Below are positions 55,901 through 64,000 of a DNA stretch of 64,000 nt, one piece after another. Positions within the stretch are counted from its first letter, which is position 1. Each line of letters begins with the position of its first letter. The stretch spans positions 3,158,133 through 3,222,132 of the forward strand of contig NC_030854.1 in the NCBI RefSeq assembly GCF_000208745.1, written 5' to 3'. The translations under genes and the position numbers were made by a program. This stretch comes from Theobroma cacao. Taxonomy: Eukaryota > Streptophyta > Magnoliopsida > Malvales > Malvaceae. The notes below the pieces were generated by a model, which ran no database searches, was not told the DNA's origin, and saw only the letters and a program-made list of their open reading frames with translations.

Positions 55901-56640
55901 GGGGGCCCACTAGTTATTGTAAATTAAATTAAATATTTTGATTTACTGTATTACAATATAAATGAATTTATTTTTCTATTACACTACAAAAAAATTATTT
56001 ACGTATAACTCTAGAAATAGTGTTTAATAAGAAAATAGAATATTTTATTGAATATTTTTATTATATTCAAATAATCGTAATTTCATTTTAAATGAAGATA
56101 TTAGATGTTTAAACTTATTTTTGATTATGAATTACGTGTTTGTACTCGCTTACTATATTTTTAGCGGATTTCGATATTTTTGAGGAAAAATGACCAAAAT
56201 ACCCTTGTGAGGAAAATTTTATTTTTCTATTATTTTGAATTTGAAATAGTTTATAATCTCTCAAAACATTATTTTAGTAACTAATACTCACGGAGGAAGC
56301 GAGAAAAACTGATGTTAAGCCTTGCGAGATTTCGATTAACATTTCGGGTAATGAATGTCTACCGAGACGTCGGGCGGTTGTCACGGGCTCGATAAGGGTT
56401 TCGGGTCGTGACATAAGATTTCTTTTTGGAATACTTCAAGGATCTGTCAGAACTTATTGTGACTAAGTTCGTAAAAGCCCAATAGGCCCAAGAGCAAAAA
56501 AGGGTGATAAAACTTGAAAATAATGTAGAAAGGGCCTTAATGGCCAAAAATAGAGACAATAACTCTGACAATAACCACAATAAACAAGATTAGGAGAAGA
56601 AGAATAAGGCTAGAAGTTCTAATGATGGAAAGTAGGGGAA
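52958..56640 (+). pseudogene. Copia-2 gag (split by insertion)
   Basis: The left part encodes MKAYLCAFDLLEIMEVGGLV, KQHSKEVAKRYKALSAF and then, in other frames, VNQLRLLGED and FEAK. After the insertion the frame resumes with ISFLEYFKDLSELIVTKFVK and continues into a lysine-rich linker. Multiple stops. Confidence 0.8.
53473..56413. mobile_element. 2.94-kb solo LTR or LTR-like element (TGTCA...TGACA)
   Basis: Begins TGTCAAGCCCGACC and ends GGGTTTCGGGTCGTGACA, flanked by TAAGA on both sides (53468-53472 and 56414-56418). Removal restores copia-2 gag. No coding domain is visible inside. Termini form an inverted repeat (TGTCAmG.CCCGA). The length and TG...CA ends with a 5-bp duplication fit a solo LTR of a long-LTR gypsy such as the Tekay/Del type, which is inference. 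A second copy of the terminus is at 63792-64000 in the opposite orientation. Confidence 0.75.
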
Positions 56641-57868
56641 ACAAAAAGGTACATTTCCACCTTGCTCATACTGTAAAAAAAAGAACCACTCTGAGAGGTT
56701 CTGTTGGTATCGACCTAACGTGATATGTAGGTCATGTAACCAAATAGGGCACATTGAGAAAGTTTGCAAAGAAAAATGGAACAAGTCAGAAGAGAAATCT
56801 GTTATCGTTGAAGAAAAAGAGATTAAAGAAGAAGCTTTATTGATGGCTATAAATCCTAACATACAAAAGAAAGAGGACATTTGACTTATTGACAATGGTT
56901 GCTCAAACCACATCACTGGAAATGATGAAACCTTCTTTACCTTAAACAGATTCAACACTTAAATAAAGATTGGAAATAGGAAATACTTGAACATTTTTTA
57001 AATAAGAAAGGTAGAAGCTGATACACCAATAGATACGAAAATTATTTCCACTGTCTTATTTTCACCTAATGTAAGCCGTAATCTACTAAGTGTTTATCAG
57101 TTATTGGAAGATGACTATTCCATATGGTTCAAGGATAAATGCTGCACAGTAATTGATTCAACAGGGAAAGAAATCTTAACAATTGGTATGAGAAACAAAT
57201 GTTTCCCAATTGACTTCAAGAAGATGGATCATAAAGCATATCAATGCTTAGCTTTTGACAATGAATTATAGCACAAAAGACTTGGCCATGTGAACTACGG
57301 TTCGCTCAAGCAAATATACTCGACCAATCTAGTCGATGGTCTTCCAAGTGTTACTTAACCAAATAAAGTATGTGAAACCTATTAACTAGGAAAGCAAAGT
57401 AGAGCTCCTTTTCCAAAGATTAGTAACTCAAGATCTAGCAATAAACTACTGCTAGTCCATTCTAATGTGGGAGGTCCAAAGAAGGTAGCTTCACTTAATA
57501 GTAGTTTGTATTACCTACTTTTTATTCATGATTTCACCAGGTCTAAATGGATCTTTTTTCTTAAAAGGAAATCTAAGGTCTATGGTAAATTTGTCAAATT
57601 CAATACTTCAGTGGAAAAGGAATTTGGTAGCTCTCTAAAAGTTCTTAGACTTGACAATGGAACAAAGTTTACCTTAGCTGAGTTTAAAGATTTCATCACC
57701 AAAAATAGAGTGAAACATCAACTAACCATAACATAATGGAACAGAGTTTACATTAGATGAGTTTGAAGATTTCTTTGCCAAAAATGGAGTGAAACATCAA
57801 TTAATCATAACATACAACCCTCAACAGAATGGAGTTTGTCAAAGAAAAAACAAGACTCTTATTAAAAT
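56641..57868 (+). pseudogene. Copia-2 zinc knuckles, protease and integrase
   Basis: Two knuckles, CSYCKKKNHSERFCW and CRSCNQIGHIEKVC, are intact. The protease region reads LIDNGCSNHITGNDETFFTL, with DNGCS in place of DSGCS. Integrase begins HKRLGHVNYGSLKQIYSTNL and continues LLFIHDFTRSKWIFFLKRKS and KVLRLDNGTKFTLAEFKDFI (catalytic Asp), then, after a 79-bp tandem duplication and a frameshift, YNPQQNGVCQRKNKTLIKM. It stops where the Tat-like element inserts. Confidence 0.85.
57656..57813 (+). repeat. 79-bp tandem duplication in copia-2 integrase
   Basis: 57656-57734 and 57735-57813 both begin AATGGAACARAGTTTAC and end AACCATAACAT-like. The second copy is out of frame because 79 is not a multiple of 3. 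Confidence 0.9.
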
Positions 57869-59399
57869 GTGATAACTCTATGATATAGATTTATTTAGGC
57901 TTAAGTTTGATTGTAATTTGACTTAGTTCTTATAATAATGCATAGAAATTAATTAGGTTTTATCTAATGATTTTAAGTTAATTAATTTAGGTAAGCTAAT
58001 CTAATCTTAGTTAATTTTATGCTTAGTTTGGAGTTAATGTGATTAAGATAAGTTTTTATTAATTTATTGGTGCTTTTGTAAGTGTTTAATAAATGAAGAC
58101 TTTTAATGGAAAAAGGAGAGCAATTTCGAGGTGCAGACTTCCACTACACATGTTTTGATATTTCGACCATAACTTTTTCTACAGAACTCTAAATGAGATG
58201 ATTCTTAAACCATTCAAAAGATAAGAGAAAACACTACAACTTTAATGTCTATCAATTTACCCATTTCAGCATAGAAGGTGGTCAAAAATCTTGTTGAAAT
58301 TAGAGCACTGCAGCAGTCCTAAAGCAATTACGATTTCTACTAATTAATTGGTCGAGGCCGCGACTTTGGTAGAGGTAGGCCGCGGCTCATGTAGTCTGAT
58401 GAGGAAGTCCTAATTGAAATTGACTTTTTTCTTCATCCAATTGGGCCCAACTTCAAAGCCTTATGAAAACAACCTTTTCAAGGAATTTTAGAGAACGAAA
58501 CACTAGATTAAGAACTGAGAATCAAGCTCAAAGTCATTGAAGCTAAGAAGAAATTAAAAAATTTAAGAAGATTTGGAAGATCAAGAATACAGTTCTTGGG
58601 TTCTATTATCTTTTTGTTGAATTTTTATCTCCTCAGTTTGATTTTAATGTTTTAACTTTATTTGATGATGATGTATGACTTGATGGGGAACTAAATTATT
58701 TATCTAAGATTATGATTGAACTCAATACATAATCTGATTTATTTATCTCTATTTTTCTTATGTTTAATGGGTTTAAGTTGTTTATTCTATTTTGTTCTTA
58801 ATGCTTCTAATTGTCTGATCATCAATTAGATTGAATTGAAAACCTAAGTTAAACCTTGACGAAGGAGATTTAAGTAGACCTTGAATAGAATAGCGTATGA
58901 TTGAATGTACTTAGTTGATTAGGTGGTTTGATTTACATATAGGGTAAACATACACCTATAAGCCATACGTAGCTAAAATTAGAGCATGAACGTAATAAAT
59001 CTTTCTTCAATTTAATTTACATAGACATATAGTAAGTTTATTGGGAGAGATGTGTTATAACAAACTCGATAAAGACTTGTAAATAAATTAAGACTCCAGG
59101 TTAGCAACTTAATCAATTTAACTAAGTTAAAAGAGAAAGACAATAGTCAAATGAAGTATCGAGGGACATCATAATCTTAGGTTTAAAAGTCAATCAATTT
59201 TGCTAAGTAAATTTAGATTAGTTTCAATTTTTTAAGTTTGACTATCTTTCCCCTTTTTGTTCAATTTTTAGTTTTTGGATAAAATTAAGGTGTGAAATTT
59301 TAATAATTAATAGTAAGAATTAATTCAATTTCTTATGTGATCGACACTCTACTCATCATTATATTATATTTGTGATTCATATACCAGCGAAACCCAACA
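57869..59399 (+). repeat. 5' LTR of Tat-like element
   Basis: The start is fixed by the jump from copia-2 integrase and by the second copy. The end is set at about 59399 (GCGAAACCCAACA) because the preceding GTGATCGACACTCTACTCAT segment matches the final part of the related LTR near 40400. No clear primer site follows, so the end is approximate. Confidence 0.65.
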
Positions 59400-60405
59400 A
59401 CGTGGGCCGCATCCTTGTGGATTTTCCAAATGTGGGCCACGGTGCCCTAAAAGGTAAGACACGCCCTATGTTTTGTGGGCTGCCAACAATGGGTAGCCCA
59501 CAATTTAACAATTTAAAAAAAAAAGGTTCTCCGGGCCACAGCTTCTCTAAAGGGAGGCCGCGACCTAGTTAATTTAAGAACTGTGGGTCGCGGCACCCAA
59601 AAAGAAAGGTCGTGGCCACGCAGATTCCCTAACATCGACCAGGATGCCCCTAAGGGGTAAGCCACAACCCACTTGATTTTTCCTTTTCTTGTGGGCTGTA
59701 AAATTTGGGCAGTCCACCTTTCATACTTAAACCCACTTTCATTTACACCCATAACTTAAAACCAACCCCTTCATTCCAACTCACCTACCCCTCTCCCCTA
59801 AGTGCAAATTTCTTCACTTTTCACTCACTTCCTCATACCCATTACTCTCCGTTTCTCCTCTACTTATCTTCCCACCACTCTTCTCCCGTCATCAATATTC
59901 TTCCATACCCATTACCCATACATATTTTCAACATATTTGCTCCAAATTTCAAGTAAGTTTCAATATTATTTTTCTTTTCTTTTTCATATATAGTTATATA
60001 TAGTTTTGTTTACCTATTTTCATTTTTCTTTTTCTTTTTATTATTTTTACGAATTATTATTAACTTACTTCACATTATTTATTCTGTTGGAAATTTGTGA
60101 TGGGTATTGATTATTCTTGAGACATTGTGCTAAGTTATTTTATAGGTATGGTAAATTGTTTGGATTTGTGCTTTAAATTTCAAGGCTAAGTCGAAATTGG
60201 GAATTTGGGTAAGGTTTTTTATTTTAAATTATTTTTTATGCCTAAAAGGCTAGAAATATTTTAATTACTGGACTTTTCCTTAATACTATAGGCATTTACT
60301 AATTTTGATAAGAAGACATATGGGCTAATATTGTTGACGGTCTATTGTGTTTTATTGGTACTTTTCTTTTCTTTTGGTTGAGAATTAATTGCAGAAAATT
60401 TAAGA
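59400..60405 (+). other. Spacer with GC-rich motifs, then pyrimidine-rich tract
   Basis: 59400-59670 has repeated GTGGGCCGC, GGCCGCGACC and GGTCGCGGCACC motifs. 59720-59960 is C/T-rich. This equals the region between integrase and the extra ORF in the related gypsy at 33.5-34.9 kb, so gag-pol was lost between the LTR and this point. Confidence 0.6.
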
Positions 60406-61504
60406 ATGGCACCCAAACGAGCAAGGCAAAATTCCAATAGTTCATTTGATCATACTAGATTTGTGTCAGCTGAAGCTATGGCTAGACACGCAAGTTCTCT
60501 TACCAACAAAATTGCAATAGCCGAACAAGAACTGGATCAAGAGTTGATTACACACCTTGACCCTCAACTAATGATTGATGGATGTCACTAGCAAAAATGT
60601 TGTGCCTCGCCAGTGGTTGCAAGTATCCCTCTAGTAAAAAAATTTTACGTTAATGCTATTAACACTACTAATGATTTTGTTTTTATGCGAGGTAAACTAG
60701 TACCATTATCGAGCCATGCCATCAGTGAATTTTATGAAGATCTTGATATTGAAAATGATGGCTATGGTTAATAATTGGCTGAGCATGAGGATTGGGATGA
60801 TTTCATTCGTGCACTCTGTGAGGAGGGTGCTCAATAGCGATTCTTCAATAATGCACCAGTTTCATTCAAGAGGAATGTGATGAAACCCACTTCTAAGATA
60901 TGATTATATTTTGTGGCTTCCAAATTACTTCCTACAACACATCTTAGAGATGTCACAAAAGATCGAGCCATTCTTATTCATTCCATCATGATTGGATGCA
61001 CAATTGATATTGACCACGTAATTTACAAAGCCATGAATAACACTGCACAATCAAATCGTGAAGGCTTTTGGTTCTTTCTCTAATTACAGCTATGTGCAAG
61101 CAAGCAGGTGTATGATAGGATGCTAGTGAGGGGTTGTTACACCCTAAACTTCCAATTGATCTTAATCTCAACCTCCGACAACCTCAAAATTCTATTGAAG
61201 GTAGTTTTCTTCCACACACCATCCTCTACCTCCTCGACCAAGACACCAACAATTGTTAATGATTCAGAGAATTGAGAACCTTGAGCACCTAGTTGAGAAC
61301 CTTAGGCAACGATTTGAGCAACACATGACTTATCAAACTCAATGTAATCAACATATGGACCATATGTTTCGAGCTTATGGTGTTTTTATGGGAATGGACA
61401 TGTTTACTATTTTACTAGCAACTAATCCTCCTAGGGGTGCAAATGAGGCTGAGGACAATGCAGACAATGAGGCAGAGAATGATGAGGAGGAAGATGAGGG
61501 CTAG
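60406..61504 (+). pseudogene. Extra ORF of Tat-like element (plant transposon-protein type)
   Basis: Starts MAPKRARQNSNSSFDHTRFV. Later, in the same general reading, come VVASIPLVKKFYVNAINTT, DFVFMRGKLVPLSSHAISEF, LPTTHLRDVTKDRAILIHSI and a C-terminal segment LVENLRQRFEQHMTYQTQCN followed by an acidic end (61253-61504). Several stops and shifts. The order LVxxFYxN...FxRGxxVP matches the ORF at 32386-33462. Function unknown. Confidence 0.6.
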
Positions 61505-62929
61505 AGCTTCACTAGATTCATCTAACCATCAGGGGAGTATTTTTTACCTTTTCTTTATTTTTTGTAATATTGAGGACCATATTTAGTTTAAGTTTAAGGG
61601 GGTGAATTTATTTTTCTTATGGTGAATATTCTGCAGAAGTTTTAGATTTAATTTTATTTGCATACTTATCTAGATTTATAAATAATTTAGGATTAGTTCA
61701 TAATTGAATTCAGTACTTGCTCAAATTTTAGAAATATAGAGTAAAGTTGTGCTAATTGTTTTGATGGTTTCCCTATCCAACGATGATGTGTAGTTGTCTT
61801 AAATTTTTAGTTTTTGGTTAATAAGGTTTTGGTTAGATTCATGCTAAATTCTTTTGATAAGTATCATTGTTAAGATGTGATTTTCACAATTTTGAGCACT
61901 ATATTTTTTGCTGTGGATTATTGTGCATATTTAGAGAAAGTTTATGTTGATATAAAATTTTAGATTATGTCATGAATTCTAGAATTTGGTTGATTCTATC
62001 TCATGGTAAAATCCTAAGCAATACTAAGTTAGAGAGATGATATAGGCCATCTTTGGACAAGTTGAGCCTAAAAAGCCAACCTTGATAAATCTTTATCCCT
62101 AGTATACCCCATTGAGCCTAATTTACCGTTTCTTTGTTTAACTACATAATAATTAAGCCTAGCTTTAAAATCAAATTTTCAATTTTGCAACCCTTACTCC
62201 TATACATGCATATTGTTTTAAGAAATATAGAATGAGCTAATGTTGAAAAAGGTGGAAAGGTGTTGTTGATGTGAAAAAAAAATCAACCCACTATCTACAA
62301 TACAAATAAACTAAGTTTGGGGGTGTGAAGTTGTGAAATTTTGAAAAAAAAAATGTGTGAATAAAAGAGAAGTTCAAATGTGGAAGAAAATGGTGCATGA
62401 GGAGAAGAAAAATAGAGCTCTATATATAGGTCTTAGAATAATTATGTGTTTAGGGTGATTTGAGCCACATTATTATCCTTTATCTTACTAGGACCCTAGC
62501 CATATATTATAAGCTTTATAAATTCTTATTGATCCCTAGCTTGGTGTTAGTCTATAATAGTGGAGAGAGAGATGAAAAGTAAACCTATGGAATTCTATTA
62601 ATAATTTGAATTTTGTGTTGGCATAAACTCATCTGGATATCATGATATTTTTGGTAAAAGATTTCACACACATACATGAAAATCCATTCGAAAGTGTGCT
62701 TGCATTAGAATTGAAGCATGAATTTAAATGATGCCTATATTTTCCCTTAAGTTGAAGATGGATAGACATACCTGTGAGGAAATTATGAGGAATCATTGAG
62801 TTGATGCACTTTATCTCTAGTAGAAGTAACTATATTTATTTTGTTTTAATTATCTGAATTTGATTTTCGTAAGTTAGTTTCTTTTCTTTGTTTTGCTCGA
62901 GGACTAGCAAAATCTTAAGTTTGGGGATA
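61505..62929 (+). other. 3' noncoding region of Tat-like element
   Basis: AT-rich with no gene. Motifs of the form AAGTTTRRGGGGGTG recur near 61595 and 62305, and AAGTTTGGGGATA, the probable polypurine tract, ends at about 62929 right before the second LTR. Confidence 0.6.
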
Positions 62930-63791
62930 TAATAACTTTATGATATAGAGTTATTTGGGCTTAATTTGATAGTAATTTGACTTAGTTCTTATAGTAATGC
63001 ATAGAAATTAATTAGGTTTTATCTAATGATTTTAAGTTAATTAATTTAAGTAAGTCAATCTAATCTTAGTTAATTTTATGGTTAATTTGGTGTTAATGTG
63101 ATTAAGATAGGTTGTTATTGATTTATTGGTGCATTTGTAAGTGTTTAATAAAAGAAGACTTTTAATGGAAGAAAGAGAGTAATTTCAAGGTATAGACTTT
63201 CACTGCACATATTTCGGTATTTGGATCATAACTTTTTCTAAAGAACTTTAAATGAGACTATTCTTAGACCATTGGAAAGATAATAAGAAAAGCTACAACT
63301 TTCATATTTACCACTTCACCAGTTCGGCCTGGAAGGTGGTAAAAAATCTTATTGAATTTGGAACATTACAGTAGTCTTAGAACAATTACGATTTCTACTA
63401 ATTAATTGGTCAAGGCAGCGACTTTGGTGGAGGTAGGTCGTGGCTCACATAGTCCAATGAGGAAATCTTGACTGAAATTGACTTATTTCTTCACCCAACT
63501 AGGCCCAACTTCAAAGCCTTCTAAAAATAACCTTTTGGAGGACTTTTAGAGAACGAAACACTAGATTGAAAGCTGGGGATCAAGCCACAAAGTCATTGAA
63601 GCTAAGAAGAAATTACGAGATTTAAGAAGATTTGGAAGATCAAGATTACAATTCTCGGGCTCTATTATCTTTTTGTTGAATTTTTATTTCCTTAGTTTGA
63701 TTTTAATGTTTCAACTTTATTTGATAATGATGTGTGACTTGATGGGGAACTAAATTATTTATCTAAAATTATGATTGAACTCAATACGTAG
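62930..63791 (+). repeat. 3' LTR of Tat-like element (truncated)
   Basis: Aligned with 57869-58728 with scattered substitutions. Cut at 63791 by the TGTCACG terminus of another element. Confidence 0.85.
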
Positions 63792-64000
63792 TGTCACGAC
63801 CCGGAACTCCCATCGAGCCCGTGACAACCGCCGCGACGTCTCGATCGACATTCATTACCCGGAATGTCAATCGAAACCCCGCAAGGCTTTAATATCAGCT
63901 CCTCATTTCCCTTGTGGGTAACTGTTTCCAAATACCACATTCTAAAAGATTTTAAACTGTTTCCAACTTAAACAAATAAAATAATAATTTCCATCTCACA
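63792..64000 (-). mobile_element. Terminus of a second TGTCACG element, runs off window
   Basis: TGTCACGACCCGGAACTCCC begins at 63792 and the next ~105 bp match the reverse complement of 56310-56413, including GAGCCCGTGACAACCGC and GACATTCATTACCCG. It is a second member of the family at 53473-56413, in opposite orientation, inserted in the Tat-like 3' LTR. Confidence 0.85.

Larger units (their letters stand above)
52428..57868 (+). mobile_element. Copia-2, 5' part
   Basis: A 466-bp 5' LTR (52428-52893), decayed primer site, gag, protease and most of integrase on the plus strand. Interrupted by a 2.94-kb LTR-like insertion (53473-56413) and cut at 57868 by a Tat-like element. The remaining pol and 3' LTR are not in the window. 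Confidence 0.85.
57869..63791 (+). mobile_element. Tat-like element without gag-pol
   Basis: The LTR start TGATAACTCTATGATATAG at 57869 recurs at 62930 as TAATAACTTTATGATATAG, with about 860 bp of alignment before the second LTR is cut at 63791. Between them lie a GC-motif spacer, an extra ORF of the plant transposon-protein type and long noncoding sequence, but no gag, protease, reverse transcriptase or integrase. The TGATAA start and LTR interior match the gypsy LTR at 40352-41787. The left target duplication would be AAATG (57864-57868); the right one is outside the window. Confidence 0.8.

Noticed and set aside
59705..59993. Two plus-strand frames of 63-83 codons
   Set aside because: They sit in the C/T-rich spacer of the Tat-like element and show no motif.
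63792..64000. Possible gene start in a GC-richer segment at the right edge
   Set aside because: It matches the inverted end of the element at 53473-56413 and is therefore transposon sequence.

Overview
This window is plant nuclear DNA, almost certainly from a eudicot. It is AT-rich, its protein-coding content is a small SAUR-type (small auxin-up RNA) gene cluster, and everything else is layered plant retrotransposons: Ty1/copia with initiator-Met tRNA primer sites, Ty3/gypsy of the Tat/Athila type, a LINE-like ORF1 relic, and a pogo/Emigrant-like miniature element. I cannot name the species from the sequence. No bacterial-style operon, CRISPR array, rRNA or tRNA gene is visible.

Layout. 1-2.9 kb: non-genic, with one Emigrant-like element (903-1671). 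2.94-16.6 kb and 19.4-30.0 kb: two copies of one segmental duplication. Each copy carries a minus-strand SAUR pair, A then B on the map: A at 3926-4342 and 20340-20756, B at 12382-12732 and 23797-28819. A and B also share older homology in coding, promoter and 3'-flanking sequence, so there were two duplication rounds. After the recent duplication the copies diverged by insertion. Copy 1 alone holds a ~5.1 kb block (4.7-9.8 kb) with a degraded LINE-like ORF1 and a 27-bp minisatellite. It also has a gag/protease-only copia (12745-15380) sitting 12 bp upstream of the SAUR-B start codon, which moves the promoter 2.6 kb away. Copy 2 has a full-length copia (23828-28493) inside SAUR-B, which also carries a premature stop. 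A fifth SAUR promoter without a coding region survives at about 47.76-48.0 kb.

16.6-19.4 kb: AT-rich spacer with compound tandem repeats and a possible Helitron end. 30.77-45.33 kb: an old copia with unusual TA...TA LTR ends and a 5-bp target duplication. Its reverse transcriptase is split by a Tat/Athila-type gypsy (32215-41787) that has a 5' LTR and a target-site match but no recognisable 3' LTR. 45.3-48.1 kb: a copia RNase H fragment, an isolated last exon of a PIP-type aquaporin gene, a ~100-bp tandem repeat and the orphan SAUR promoter. 48.4-64 kb: a four-level nest. Copia-1 is split by copia-2, which is split by a gag-pol-less Tat-like element, which is split by an element whose terminus reads TGTCACGACCCG and runs off the window. 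Two solo LTRs with 5-bp target duplications lie inside copia-1 and copia-2.

The only genes likely to be functional are the two SAUR-A copies and possibly SAUR-B at 12.4 kb. SAUR proteins act in auxin-linked cell expansion in plants. I see no wholly new biochemical system. The most interesting content is a SAUR cluster being taken apart by transposons (promoter displacement, a broken copy, an orphan promoter), a near absence of silent differences between the two SAUR-A copies, and several structurally odd retroelements.
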